A stretch of DNA of 57,068 nt from Clostridia bacterium (GTDB taxonomy: Bacteria > Bacillota > Clostridia > Christensenellales > Borkfalkiaceae): positions 1 to 57,068 of the forward strand of contig CAAGJM010000017.1 in the NCBI GenBank assembly GCA_900770185.1, given 5' to 3'. The position numbers were made by a program, and so were the translations under genes. Positions 8,095-17,413 of this stretch are shown here, one piece after another (position 1 is the first letter of the stretch; each line of letters begins with the position of its first letter). Under the pieces are notes generated by a model that was given only the letters and a program-made list of their open reading frames with translations, was not told the origin of the DNA and did not search any database.

Positions 8095-10173
8095 TTACTT
8101 TACGCTGAACAAAACGTCGCCGTAAGTGGGGAAGGGCCAATACGCTTTATCGACGCGTTGTTCGGCGTCGTCGGAGAAGGCTCGTAGTTCTTTCATCGCG
8201 TTTATCACTTTATCGCGTAAAAACAGCGCGTGCGCGTCCGCTTCCGTAAAGTTAGCGGACTCTTTCAAAAGCGCATCCAGCTTATTTACGGCGGCGTAAA
8301 TTTTGTCGCCCGTATCGTTTAGTTTTGCGATGCACTCTTTATCCGCGTTCGACTCGAATCCTGCCGACTTTTTCGCAAGATAACCGCGCGTAAGTTCGGC
8401 GGCGTATTTAGATACGGCGGGGGAAATTTGCTTTTTAGCCATATCAAGCATGGTAAGCGCTTCGATATTTACGATGCGCGAGTAATTTTCGAGCATAATC
8501 TGCTTGCGCGCTTTAAGTTCGGTTTTGCTTAAAACTTTGTGCCTTTCAAAAAGTTTAACGTTTTTATCGAAAGTATAGGCACATGCGGCTTCCGGGGTGG
8601 TGCGCACGTTTTTAAGCCCGCGGGCGGCGGCTTCCTTCATCCACTCGTCGGAGTAGTTGTTGCCGCTATATATGATTCGTTTATGCGCGTTTATAATTTT
8701 AACGACTAAGTCGTGCGCCGCTTTAAACGGGTCGCTTGCCGTTTCGAGTTCGTCCGCAATCTTTCTTAAACTTTCGGCAACCGTCGTGTTTATAACGACG
8801 TTGCAATCGGCTACCGAATCGTTGCTTCCCACCATTCTGAACTCGAACTTGTTGCCGGTAAAAGCGAGGGGCGAAGTACGGTTTCTGTCCGTCGCGTCCT
8901 TAGGGAGGGTGGGCAGAATTTTCGCGCCGAGTTTCATCTTCGTTTTGCATTTGACGTAAACGTTGTTGGTTTCAAGCGCTTCTATAGCGTTCATCAAATC
9001 GTCGCCGAGGTATACCGATATTATAGCCGGCGGAGCTTCGTTGCCGCCCAGACGGTTGTCGTTCCCCGCGCTTGCGACCGACGCGCGGAACAAGTCCTGA
9101 TAATCGTCCGCCGCTTCGATAACCGCCGCCAAAAACACCAAAAACTGCAAATTTTCGTTCGGAGTGTCGCCGGGGTCTAACAAATTAACCCCTGTATCGG
9201 TGGAAATCGACCAGTTGTTGTGTTTGCCGCTGCCGTTTACGCCGCTGAAAGGCTTTTCGTTCAACAAGCAAAGCAAGCCGTGCTTGTCGGCGACCTTCTT
9301 CATAAGTTCCATGGTTAGCTGATTGTTGTCGGTCGCGATATTTACGGACGAATAGACGGGCGCAAGCTCGTGCTGAGCGGGCGCAACTTCGTTGTGCTCG
9401 GTTTTCGCGTATATGCCGAGCCGCCATAAAGCGTCGTCCAAATCTTCCATAAACGCTTTGACGCGCGGCTTAATCGCTCCGTAATAATGGTCTTCTAGTT
9501 CCTGTCCCTTAGGCGGCTTTGCGCCGAAAAGAGTTCTTCCCGTAAACACCAAATCTTCGCGCTTGAAAGCGACTTCTTTATCGACGAGGAAGTATTCTTG
9601 CTCCGCGCCGATTGAAACGCTTATCGACTCCGCGTCGTTTTTAAGCGATTTTAAGACCCTTAACGCCTGCTTTTGAAGCGCTTCCGTCGAGCGTAGAAGT
9701 GGGGTTTTTTTATCCAACGCTTCCCCTGAATACGAGCAGAACGCCGTCGGCACGTACAGCGTTTTATCTTTTACGAATGCGTAAGACGTCGGGTCCCACG
9801 CCGTGTATCCGCGCGCTTCGAAAGTCTGGCGAATGCCGCCGTTAGGGAAGCTTGATGCGTCGGGTTCGCCTTTAATCAGCTCTTTGCCGCTGAATTTAAG
9901 CGCAGCGTTGCCGTCTTTTCCGGGCGTCAGAAAACTTTCGTGCTTTTCGGCGGTGAAGCCCGTCATCGGCTGGAACCAGTGGGTGTAATGGGTCGCGCCT
10001 TTTTTAACAGCCCACGTTTTCATAGCGTCCGCAACCGTCGCGGCGACCGTTTCGTCGAGCGGCGCGCCGAGAAGCCTCGTTTCGTGCATTTTTTTGTATA
10101 CTTCGGGCGAAAGATATTCTTTCATCGCTTCGTCGTTAAAAACGTCCGCTCCGAAAAGTCTGGTGTCAAGCAT
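8095..10173 (-). CDS. glnN: Glutamine synthetase type III
   Basis: A 692-residue enzyme making glutamine from glutamate, ammonia and ATP. The length (about 700, against about 450 for type I) and the order of motifs mark type III: GAEQEYF (metal-binding Glu), NEVAPAQHELAP, NGSGKHNNWS and the nucleotide-site region near GNEAPPAI. Type III enzymes are common in Bacteroidetes and gut Clostridia. It is a single-gene unit with a consensus promoter, a leader of about 110 bases and its own terminator. No GlnR or PII gene is adjacent. Confidence 0.96.
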   Translation of the reverse strand: MLDTRLFGADVFNDEAMKEYLSPEVYKKMHETRLLGAPLDETVAATVADAMKTWAVKKGATHYTHWFQPMTGFTAEKHESFLTPGKDGNAALKFSGKELIKGEPDASSFPNGGIRQTFEARGYTAWDPTSYAFVKDKTLYVPTAFCSYSGEALDKKTPLLRSTEALQKQALRVLKSLKNDAESISVSIGAEQEYFLVDKEVAFKREDLVFTGRTLFGAKPPKGQELEDHYYGAIKPRVKAFMEDLDDALWRLGIYAKTEHNEVAPAQHELAPVYSSVNIATDNNQLTMELMKKVADKHGLLCLLNEKPFSGVNGSGKHNNWSISTDTGVNLLDPGDTPNENLQFLVFLAAVIEAADDYQDLFRASVASAGNDNRLGGNEAPPAIISVYLGDDLMNAIEALETNNVYVKCKTKMKLGAKILPTLPKDATDRNRTSPLAFTGNKFEFRMVGSNDSVADCNVVINTTVAESLRKIADELETASDPFKAAHDLVVKIINAHKRIIYSGNNYSDEWMKEAAARGLKNVRTTPEAACAYTFDKNVKLFERHKVLSKTELKARKQIMLENYSRIVNIEALTMLDMAKKQISPAVSKYAAELTRGYLAKKSAGFESNADKECIAKLNDTGDKIYAAVNKLDALLKESANFTEADAHALFLRDKVINAMKELRAFSDDAEQRVDKAYWPFPTYGDVLFSVK

Positions 10174-10288
10174 AAATTCTCCTTATCGGCTGCCGCAGCA
10201 CTTTATTGCGGCGGCAAAGCCGTAATTCGGTCAGGCGCAACGCTTTACCTTATGTAAGCGTGCGCATACGTAAATATTTATTACTTAA

Positions 10289-10317
10289 ATATTAAGCGTA
10301 TCGCGGCTTTTTGTCAA
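10289..10317 (-). promoter_or_regulatory. Glutamine synthetase promoter
   Basis: On the minus strand, a perfect TTGACA (10317-10312), a 17-base spacer and TAATAT (10294-10289). The leader downstream holds a GC-rich hairpin (about 10191-10216) just before the ribosome binding site. Confidence 0.7.
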
Positions 10318-10398
10318 CTGTTTTAGCCTTTCGGCATATTGTGGTTGTATGGCGCGGAAGTTTTTCGCGGCGAAAATGCGGAATTTACGGGGAGGGTT

Positions 10399-11229
10399 AT
10401 GAAGTTTATTAAAATGCAGGGGCTTAAAAACGACTACGTGTTTATAGATTGTTTTAAAGAGAAAGTTTTAAACCCCGAAAGTTTAGCCGTTAAAATTTCA
10501 GACAGGCGTTCGGGGGTCGGCGGCGACGGGCTTATTTTAATAACGCCGTCTAAGCTTGCCGACGCGGGCGTTCGGATATATAACGCCGACGGAAGCGTTG
10601 CCGAAATGTGCGGCAACGGGGTAAGGTGCGCGGCTAAATATTTGTACGACGAAAAAATCGTTTTGAAGAACCGCTTTAAAATCGAAACGGCGGGCGGAAT
10701 AAAAGAAGTTAGCGTTTACCCCGTAAACGGTGTTGTAAAAACGGTGGCGGTCGATATGGGCGCGCCCGATTTTTCGCCCGAAAAAGTAAGCCTTAATTCG
10801 CCCGCAAGCGTTATTATGCGCCCGTTTTTGTTTAAAGGCAAAAAACTATATTTAACCGCTCTTTCCGTCGGCAATCCGCACGCCGCCGTGCTTACTTTCG
10901 ACCCGCAAAACACAGACCTCATCGCCGTCAAAGACTTCATTACGTCTTCCGACCTTTTTTTAAGCGAAGTGAACTTCGAGTTTTATGAAATTTTAAGCGA
11001 CCGCAAGATTAACATGCGGGTTATCGAGCGCGGCAGCGGCGAAACCTACGCTTGCGGAACGGGGGCGACCGCCGTTTCCGTCGCGGCGGGGCTTATAGGC
11101 GGGGTTGACCTTAAAAAGGGTGTAACCGTCAATATGAAAGGGGGCGCGGTCACCGTTAAAAAACGGGGCGAAAATTATATTTTAACGGGCGGCGCGGAAT
11201 ATTGTTTCAAGGGGGAGTATGACGGCTGA
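10399..11229 (+). CDS. dapF: Diaminopimelate epimerase
   Basis: A 276-residue enzyme interconverting LL- and meso-diaminopimelate for lysine and peptidoglycan. The two catalytic cysteines are seen in AEMCGNGVRC and ETYACGTGAT. An in-frame ATG exists 60 bases upstream, but the ATG at 10399 has GGGGAGGG just before it and gives the usual start MKFIKMQGLKND. The stop and the dapL start overlap as TGATG, so the two are translationally coupled. Confidence 0.96.
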   Translation: MKFIKMQGLKNDYVFIDCFKEKVLNPESLAVKISDRRSGVGGDGLILITPSKLADAGVRIYNADGSVAEMCGNGVRCAAKYLYDEKIVLKNRFKIETAGGIKEVSVYPVNGVVKTVAVDMGAPDFSPEKVSLNSPASVIMRPFLFKGKKLYLTALSVGNPHAAVLTFDPQNTDLIAVKDFITSSDLFLSEVNFEFYEILSDRKINMRVIERGSGETYACGTGATAVSVAAGLIGGVDLKKGVTVNMKGGAVTVKKRGENYILTGGAEYCFKGEYDG

Positions 11230-12398
11230 TGTTCGACTATATAGAAAACGTAAAGGGTAATTACGTATTTAAAACCGTTCGGAAAGAAAAGGAAAATTAT
11301 ACGCTTAAATCGGGGCTTACCCCCATAGATTTAAGCATAGGCGATTACAGCGCGCCGATTTTTAAAACGGTTAAAAAAGCGTATATAAAGGGGGTTAAAG
11401 AGGTTGCGAAACCGGGGGCGAAGTTCGGCTATCCGCCGCTTGAAGGATACGCTTTTTTAAAAAAGAAAATCGCCGCCGAATATCGCTTAAAGGGAGCGGA
11501 TATAGCTGAAGACGAAATTTTTATAACCGACGGAGCAAAGAACGATTTGTTCCGCATATCCGCCGTTATCGGAAAAGGCGGCGTAATTTTAAGCGAGCCC
11601 GCATACCCCGTGTATAACGACTTGTCTATGTTTTTCGGCGCGGAAATAAAAAGCGTGCCGATAGAAAATTGCAAAGGGTTTATTCCCGTACGCGACCCTT
11701 TCGAGGGGGTGAAAAACGGGGCGTTTTATTTGTGTTCGCCCTCGAACCCGACGGGCGCGGCGTATAAAAAAGAGGACTTTGAAAGGGTTATCGCGTGCGC
11801 GAATAAAAGCGGGTCTATAATAATTTACGACGGCGCGTATTCCTGTTTTTTAAACGGAAACGCTTTTGAAACGCTTTATGATTTAAGCGGCGCAAAATCT
11901 TGCGTTATCGAGGTTCACACTTTATCTAAGTGCGCGCGGTTTACTAACTTGCGGCTCGGCTTCACCGTTATTCCGAACGAATTAAAAGGGTTTAAATCAA
12001 ACTATACGCGGCTTTTATCGAGTTCGTTTAACGGCGTCGGTTATCCGCTTGCCCGCGCGGGTGAAAGCGTTTTTTCAAAAAACGGCAAAAAAGAAGTTTT
12101 AAAAAATATAAGCGAAGTTAAAGAAAAAGCCGCCTGTCTTATCAAAAAAATAAAAGAAGTAACGCCCGTTTGCGGCGGTGAAAGTTCGCCTTACGTTTAC
12201 GCAAAATGCCCGAACGAGTATACGTCGATAGAGTTTTTTAAAAGGTTGTTGTACTTTGCGGGGGTTTTGGGCGTACCGTCAAGCGGGTTTAACTATGGGG
12301 GAGCGGGCGGCGAGTATATAAGATTTTCTGCCTTCGCCGAAAAAAGCGACGTTATAAGCGGCGCGGAGCGGATAGTTAAAACTTATTTGTCGTTATAG
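11229..12398 (+). CDS. dapL: LL-diaminopimelate aminotransferase
   Basis: A 389-residue class I/II PLP aminotransferase. DapL features are the N-terminal LSIGDYSAPI, the FGYPPLEGY loop, FITDGAKNDLFRI, and the PLP lysine in HTLSKCARFTNLRLGF. It converts tetrahydrodipicolinate directly to LL-DAP, bypassing the acyl-blocked steps. Its coupling to dapF makes the assignment firm; other aminotransferase roles are unlikely. Confidence 0.94.
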   Translation: MFDYIENVKGNYVFKTVRKEKENYTLKSGLTPIDLSIGDYSAPIFKTVKKAYIKGVKEVAKPGAKFGYPPLEGYAFLKKKIAAEYRLKGADIAEDEIFITDGAKNDLFRISAVIGKGGVILSEPAYPVYNDLSMFFGAEIKSVPIENCKGFIPVRDPFEGVKNGAFYLCSPSNPTGAAYKKEDFERVIACANKSGSIIIYDGAYSCFLNGNAFETLYDLSGAKSCVIEVHTLSKCARFTNLRLGFTVIPNELKGFKSNYTRLLSSSFNGVGYPLARAGESVFSKNGKKEVLKNISEVKEKAACLIKKIKEVTPVCGGESSPYVYAKCPNEYTSIEFFKRLLYFAGVLGVPSSGFNYGGAGGEYIRFSAFAEKSDVISGAERIVKTYLSL

Positions 12399-12434
12399 CG
12401 TTATACCCCGCGGCGGAAGCGAATAAAATAAGGT

Positions 12435-13127
12435 ATGCGTATTAAAAAAGTAATAGTTCCCATACTTGCCGCGGTTATACTCGCCGTTCCGTTTTTGGCG
12501 GTTACGGTTAAAAAAATATCGGCGGCTAACTCTTTAACGGTGTTTAAGCGAGTGGTTATAGACGCGGGACACGGCGGTGCGGACGGCGGCGCCGTGGGCG
12601 TTAAAACGGGGGCGATAGAAGCGGAATTAAATTTAGCGATAGCAAAGTTTTTAAAGGCGGAATTTGAAAATAACGGCTACGTAGTTATAATGACGCGTGT
12701 GGACGAAAACGGACTTTACGGCGACGAGTCCGACGGGTTTAAATTGAGGGATTTAAAAAAGCGGGTCGAAATAATAAATTCCGCTAAACCCGAAGCGGTG
12801 ATAAGCGTGCATATAAACAAGTATAGTTTATCTTCCCGCCGCGGCGCGCAGGTGTTTTTTAAGCCGGACTCGAAAGAGAGCGAAGCCCTTGCAAGAAGCG
12901 TTCAGAACGCGCTTAATTTAATGCCGACCGCCAAGCGCACTTACCGCGAACTTAGCGGAGATTACTATATTTTGCGCGAAAGCGATTACCCCGCGATTAT
13001 TGCCGAGTGCGGCTTTTTGTCTAACCCCGACGACGAAGCAATGTTACAGGACGAAAACTGTCAGAAAGCCCTTGCCGCCGCGATATACGGCGGCGCGAAC
13101 GCTTATATAGAGTTTGTAAACGCATAA
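12435..13127 (+). CDS. cwlD: N-acetylmuramoyl-L-alanine amidase, CwlD type
   Basis: A 230-residue Amidase_3 enzyme with an N-terminal membrane anchor or signal (about 5-25). Zinc ligands are H46 (DAGHGG), E62 and H126 (SVHIN); E191 in AECGFLSN is catalytic. A short, single-domain, membrane-directed amidase without cell-wall-binding repeats is the form of CwlD, which removes peptide side chains during spore cortex muramic-lactam formation. A general cell-wall amidase remains possible. Confidence 0.85.
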   Translation: MRIKKVIVPILAAVILAVPFLAVTVKKISAANSLTVFKRVVIDAGHGGADGGAVGVKTGAIEAELNLAIAKFLKAEFENNGYVVIMTRVDENGLYGDESDGFKLRDLKKRVEIINSAKPEAVISVHINKYSLSSRRGAQVFFKPDSKESEALARSVQNALNLMPTAKRTYRELSGDYYILRESDYPAIIAECGFLSNPDDEAMLQDENCQKALAAAIYGGANAYIEFVNA

Positions 13128-13216
13128 CTATATACGGCTTTGACGCGGCTACGGATTGATAAAACGCGCCGCAAATTTTGCTTTTAATCGAAAATTAAAA
13201 AATATCGGTATAACCG

Positions 13217-13245
13217 TTGTAAAAAACGCCCGATTATGATATACT
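13217..13245 (+). promoter_or_regulatory. Candidate mrnC promoter
   Basis: TTGTAA (13217-13222), a 17-base spacer and TATACT (13240-13245). The predicted start of transcription is about 13252, a few bases before the ATG at 13257, so the message would be nearly leaderless. Confidence 0.4.
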
Positions 13246-13256
13246 TAATTAAGTTT

Positions 13257-13733
13257 ATGAAAAGCGTTTTTTTGTTAAACGACGGGTTAAGTCTTGCCGA
13301 CGTTAAAAAAATAAGTCCCGTAACCCTTGCTTTCGTGGGGGACGCGGTTTACACCTTGTTCGTGAGAGAAAATTTAGTGTTTTTAAAAGACGAGAAAGGC
13401 GACGTTTTAAACCGCAAAGCGTCCGAAATTGTTTGCGCTACGGCGCAGGCTGATTTTGCGGACAAGCTTATCCCCGAACTTACGGAAGACGAATTATACG
13501 TATATAAACGGGGCAGAAACGCCAAAAAAGCCACCCACGCAAAGCATGCCGACGTGCACGATTACGTCAAGTCCACGGGGCTTGAAGCGTTGATAGGCTA
13601 TTTGTATTTAAGCGGACAATTAAAGCGGCTTGCGGACTTATTGAGCAAAGCGGGATATGAACCCGCGAATAAGGCGGGGATATCGCCCGACGAAAGCGCG
13701 CCGAAAACGAAAGGAGAGAATAATGAAAGTTGA
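13257..13733 (+). CDS. mrnC: Mini-ribonuclease 3
   Basis: A 158-residue RNase III-like nuclease without a dsRNA-binding domain, which matures 23S rRNA ends in Bacillota. Family signatures are TLAFVGDAVYTLFVRE and KRGRNAK, followed by a conserved helix FEALIGYLYLSG-like segment (here LEALIGYLYLSG). The frame opens at an ATG at 13236, but that lies inside a likely promoter, so 13257 is preferred; neither has a strong ribosome binding site. It overlaps the start of rlmB by 11 bases, as in the mrnC-rlmB-sigH cluster of Bacillus. Confidence 0.9.
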   Translation: MKSVFLLNDGLSLADVKKISPVTLAFVGDAVYTLFVRENLVFLKDEKGDVLNRKASEIVCATAQADFADKLIPELTEDELYVYKRGRNAKKATHAKHADVHDYVKSTGLEALIGYLYLSGQLKRLADLLSKAGYEPANKAGISPDESAPKTKGENNES

Positions 13734-14454
13734 AGGCAAAAACGCCGTGCGCGAACTTTTAAAAACGGATAAAACGATTGATAAAATTCTTGTCGAAAAC
13801 GGGCAAAGGGACGAGCAGTCGCGCGCTGTCGTAAACGAAGCGGTGAAGCGCGGCGTTAAAGTACAATACGTTGAAAAAGCGGTTATCGATAAAGAGAGCG
13901 ACACAAAGCGTCACCAGGGCTTTATCGCCTACACGAGCGATTACGAGTACGCCGATTTCGACGAAATGATAGACGCGGTCGCAAACAAGCAGGAAGCGTT
14001 GCTTTTGGTTTTAGACGGGATAGAAGACCCGCATAACTTAGGCAGCATCATAAGGGTTGCCGAGTGCGCGGGGGCGGACGGAATAATAATCGGCAAACGC
14101 CGTTCGGCGCAGGTGACGGAAACGGTTATGCGCGTTTCCGCAGGCGGCGCGAACCACGTAAAAATAGCGCGGGTTACGAACGTTAACGCCGCGATTGAAA
14201 AAATAACGGCGGCGGGGGTGTGGACGTACGCGCTCGAAGTCGGCGGCGGCAGCGTTTACGACAGCGACTTGCGCGGTAAGACGGCTATCGTCGTCGGCGG
14301 CGAAGATACGGGCGTAAACAGGCTCACGAAAGAAAAGTGCGACGGAATATTAACCATACCCATGTTCGGCAAAGTAAATTCGCTGAACGCGTCGGTCGCA
14401 ACGGCGATAGCGGTGTTCGAGTGCGTTCGCCAAAGGATAAAAAATGCAAAATAA
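13723..14454 (+). CDS. rlmB: 23S rRNA 2'-O-methyltransferase, TrmH/RlmB family
   Basis: A 243-residue SPOUT methyltransferase using S-adenosylmethionine. A short N-terminal L30e-like substrate-binding domain (KVEGKNAVRELL) precedes the knotted catalytic domain, with motifs NLGSIIR, VVGGEDTGVNR and IPMFGKVNSLNAS. The true start is the ATG at 13723, with AAAGGAGAG upstream; the longer frame read-through belongs to mrnC. Position between mrnC and sigH supports RlmB-type function on 23S rRNA. Confidence 0.94.
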   Translation: MKVEGKNAVRELLKTDKTIDKILVENGQRDEQSRAVVNEAVKRGVKVQYVEKAVIDKESDTKRHQGFIAYTSDYEYADFDEMIDAVANKQEALLLVLDGIEDPHNLGSIIRVAECAGADGIIIGKRRSAQVTETVMRVSAGGANHVKIARVTNVNAAIEKITAAGVWTYALEVGGGSVYDSDLRGKTAIVVGGEDTGVNRLTKEKCDGILTIPMFGKVNSLNASVATAIAVFECVRQRIKNAK

Positions 14455-15004
14455 GTCCGACGAAGCGCTCGTTAAACTATATTTGTCGGGCGACGAAGCC
14501 GCTTTCAACGAACTATACTCGCGGTATAAAAACTTAGTCAAGTTTTACTGCCGCAACTTATACCTTCTCGGCGCGGAAAGCGAAGACCTTATTCAGGAAG
14601 GAATGTTCGGGCTTATCAAAGCGGTGAACGGTTATAAAGAGGGGGCGGGGAGTTTTAAAACTTACGCTTCCGTGTGCATTAAAACGAGCGTTTTAAACGC
14701 CGTTAAAAAGTTTGCGGGCAAAAAGAACGGTCCGCTTAACGAAAGCAGCGATATCGGCGTTTTGGACGCGCTGGGGTTTTTTTACCACACGCCGGAAGAA
14801 ACCATAGTCGATAAAGAGCGAGGCGACGAGTTAAAACTTAAAATTTACGCCGCTTTAACGAAGAACGAAATTTTGGTTTTAAGCTTGTATCTGTCGGGGC
14901 TTACCTACGCTGAAATTGCCGAAAAATTAACTAAGACCGAAAAGGCGGTTGACAGCGCGCTGTTTCGGGCAAGAAAAAAAATAATAAACGTTATCGGAGC
15001 GTAA
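14444..15004 (+). CDS. sigH: Sigma-70 family factor, SigH type
   Basis: A 186-residue sigma factor. Region 2 is FNELYSRYKNLVKFYCRNLYLL with EDLIQEGMFGL, and region 4 is LTKNEILVLSLYLSGLTYAEIAEKL with a DNA-recognition helix. Gene order mrnC-rlmB-sigH is conserved with Bacillus (where yacP lies between), so this is most likely the early sporulation and stationary-phase factor sigma-H. It overlaps rlmB by 11 bases and dnaX begins one base after its stop, so replication genes are tied to the same transcript. Confidence 0.88.
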   Translation: MQNKSDEALVKLYLSGDEAAFNELYSRYKNLVKFYCRNLYLLGAESEDLIQEGMFGLIKAVNGYKEGAGSFKTYASVCIKTSVLNAVKKFAGKKNGPLNESSDIGVLDALGFFYHTPEETIVDKERGDELKLKIYAALTKNEILVLSLYLSGLTYAEIAEKLTKTEKAVDSALFRARKKIINVIGA

Positions 15005-15005
15005 T

Positions 15006-17033
15006 ATGTCGTATTTGGCGCTATATCGGCGTTTCCGCCCCACCACTTTTCAGGAAGTTATCGGGCAGGACGCTATCGTAAGAACGCTTACGAATCAAAT
15101 TAAAAGTAAAAACGTAGGGCATGCTTACCTTTTTTGCGGCGCGCGCGGCACGGGTAAAACGACCCTTGCCAAAATTTTAGCAAAAGCGGTAAACTGCTTA
15201 AACCCCGTGGACGGTTCGCCGTGTAAGACTTGCGCGGCGTGCAAAATTTTAGAAAACCCGAGCGATTTGAACGTCGTCGAAATGGACGCGGCCTCCAATA
15301 ACAAAGTTGAAAACGTGCGGGCTATTCGCGACAACGTGCAATTCCCGCCCGTCGGCGTAAAATACAAAGTATATATTATCGACGAAGTGCACATGCTCAC
15401 GACGGAAGCCTTCAACGCGCTTTTAAAAACGCTTGAAGAGCCGCCCGCGCACGCGATTTTCATTCTCGCGACGACCGAGCCGCAAAAAATCCCCGCGACG
15501 ATTTTATCGCGCTGCATGCGGTTTGATTTTAAACTCGTTTCCACCGAAAAAATCGCGGAACTCATAAAGAAAATTTACGACGAACTCGGCAAAAGCTACG
15601 ACTTAGACGCGATAGGCGCAATCGCTAAAGCGGGCAACGGCAGCGTGCGCGACGCGTTATCGGTTGCAGACACCCTTATATCTTACGGCGAAGGTAAACT
15701 GACCTATAACGACGTGTTAGACGTTTTGGGCGCGACGGATATTTCCGTTCTGGACGGGCTTTCCCGCGCGGTGTTTTCGTCGGACGCGGGTGCGATTTTA
15801 ACGATTGCGGACAGTTTAACGGCGTCGGGTAAAAGCGTAAACGTCGTTTGCCGCGACCTTCTTTCGTATATGCGCGACTTAGGCATTATAAAATCGGTCA
15901 AAAACGCAGAGAATATATTAAATATCCCCAAAGACAGATTTTTGACGGAAAAAGCTACGGCGGATACCGTCGGTGAAAGAAAACTTCTCCGCGCGATGGA
16001 TATTTTATCTACGGTCGAAAACAACGCCCGTTATTCGCTCGACCCGCGCACCGTGTTTGAAACGGCTTTATTAAAAGCGGCTCTACCCGAAACGGATTAC
16101 GATATAGACGCGCTTTTGGCGCGTATCGGCGAGCTTGAACGGCAAATTAAGGAACTGAAAGAAAGCGGCGTAACCATAGTTAAAGAACCGCCGAAAGTGA
16201 TTTTTAAGGGCGAAGAAAGGCAAAACGAAGCGTCTGTTAAAGCGCCTAAAATAAAAACGGCGGAAATAAAGACCGCCGAAATAAAATCAGGCGACTGCTC
16301 GGCGGCGGAAAATAAGGCCGCCCCGCTTACTGCTAAGGGGGGAAGACCCGCCGCGGTTGAAATTACGGGCGAGTCCGCCGCAAAGCTTGAAACGGCTAAT
16401 AAAGTCGCGGCTGTCGACGTCTTGCCCGCCGCGGACGAAAAACCGCGTAAAACCGCACCCGAGGCGGCTTTTGACGACGAATTCGGCTACGCTTTAAGCG
16501 ACGCGGACGCACCTTCGCCCGAATTTTGCGGTGAGTTCGAAACCTTGTCTAAAAATCCCGCCCCGAGCCGCGGCACGGCTTTTGTTAAAACCGAAAACAG
16601 CGGCGTTGCGGGCGTTGCACAAAGCGCAATCGACGGGCAAAATTCGGGCGGACCGCAAAATACAATAAGCGCGCAAAATGTCGGCGGCGCGCAAAGCGCA
16701 AGCGGCGCAGGGGTTGCTACGGCGGACGGAAAGCGTATTTGGGGCTTGGCTCTCAGAAGGTTAAGGTCTATGCCTAACAAAACCGTTTTGTGGGTTGCAT
16801 GTCAGGAAATGACGGCTAAAACGGACGGCGACAAACTCATCGTGAACCCGGGCGGCGAAAGCGAGCGCAAACTCCTCATGAAAGAGGACAATATAAACGA
16901 TTTAAAAAGCATAGTGGCGGCTTTCGGTATAAATTATATCGAGTTAAGCGGCGGCGCGAGCAATAACGACGACGATTACGAAAAAAGGGCGACCGATTAT
17001 TTCGGCGCGGATAACCTTACCGTTATAAAGTAG
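15006..17033 (+). CDS. dnaX: DNA polymerase III gamma/tau subunit
   Basis: A 675-residue clamp-loader subunit. The AAA+ core (about 1-220) has Walker A GARGTGKTT, a zinc module of four cysteines (CLNP...CKTCAAC) and Walker B IDEVHML. The lid and collar domains follow to about 365. Residues about 385-570 are a long Ala/Lys/Glu-rich linker of low complexity, and a folded C-terminal domain (about 575-675) corresponds to the polymerase-contacting region of tau. It precedes ybaB and recR as in most Firmicutes. I saw no clear frameshift site for making gamma. Confidence 0.96.
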   Translation: MSYLALYRRFRPTTFQEVIGQDAIVRTLTNQIKSKNVGHAYLFCGARGTGKTTLAKILAKAVNCLNPVDGSPCKTCAACKILENPSDLNVVEMDAASNNKVENVRAIRDNVQFPPVGVKYKVYIIDEVHMLTTEAFNALLKTLEEPPAHAIFILATTEPQKIPATILSRCMRFDFKLVSTEKIAELIKKIYDELGKSYDLDAIGAIAKAGNGSVRDALSVADTLISYGEGKLTYNDVLDVLGATDISVLDGLSRAVFSSDAGAILTIADSLTASGKSVNVVCRDLLSYMRDLGIIKSVKNAENILNIPKDRFLTEKATADTVGERKLLRAMDILSTVENNARYSLDPRTVFETALLKAALPETDYDIDALLARIGELERQIKELKESGVTIVKEPPKVIFKGEERQNEASVKAPKIKTAEIKTAEIKSGDCSAAENKAAPLTAKGGRPAAVEITGESAAKLETANKVAAVDVLPAADEKPRKTAPEAAFDDEFGYALSDADAPSPEFCGEFETLSKNPAPSRGTAFVKTENSGVAGVAQSAIDGQNSGGPQNTISAQNVGGAQSASGAGVATADGKRIWGLALRRLRSMPNKTVLWVACQEMTAKTDGDKLIVNPGGESERKLLMKEDNINDLKSIVAAFGINYIELSGGASNNDDDYEKRATDYFGADNLTVIK

Positions 17034-17071
17034 CGGCAAAAGACAGCAAAATCAGATTAAAGGAGCGAATT

Positions 17072-17413
17072 ATGGCAGGATTTAAAGGTGGTTTCGGCGG
17101 CTTTGGCGGCGGCAACCAGATGCAACAACTTATGAAACAAGCGCAAAAAATGCAGGAACAAATGCAAAAAGCGCAGGAAGAACTCGAAGAGGCGGAAATA
17201 GAAGGTACTTCGGGCGGCGGCGCGGTTACCGTTACCATGAACGGTAAAAAAGTTGTCAGCGCGATAAAGCTTGACGAATCGGTCGTCGATAAAGACGATA
17301 TCGAAATGCTTGAAGACCTGATTATGGCGGCTTATAACGACGCGCTTAACAAAGCCGAAAAATTAAGCAACGAAAAACTCGGCGGCATGCCGGGCGCGGG
17401 CGGAATGTTCTGA
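17072..17413 (+). CDS. ybaB: YbaB/EbfC nucleoid-associated protein
   Basis: A 113-residue DNA-binding protein of the YbaB/EbfC family. A Gly-rich start is followed by a Gln/Met-rich helix (QLMKQAQKMQEQMQKAQEEL) and the beta core VTVTMNGKKVVSAIKLD. It forms dimers that bind DNA. It sits between dnaX and recR, its standard place, has AAAGGAGCG before the ATG, and its stop overlaps the recR start. Confidence 0.95.
   Translation: MAGFKGGFGGFGGGNQMQQLMKQAQKMQEQMQKAQEELEEAEIEGTSGGGAVTVTMNGKKVVSAIKLDESVVDKDDIEMLEDLIMAAYNDALNKAEKLSNEKLGGMPGAGGMF

Noticed and set aside
10191..10288. A glutamine riboswitch in the glutamine synthetase leader
   Set aside because: The leader has a GC-rich hairpin but not the conserved bases of the glnA or Downstream-peptide motifs.
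15006..17033. Programmed frameshift in dnaX
   Set aside because: No convincing slippery A-rich heptamer followed by a hairpin was seen in the linker region; the full-length tau frame is open throughout.
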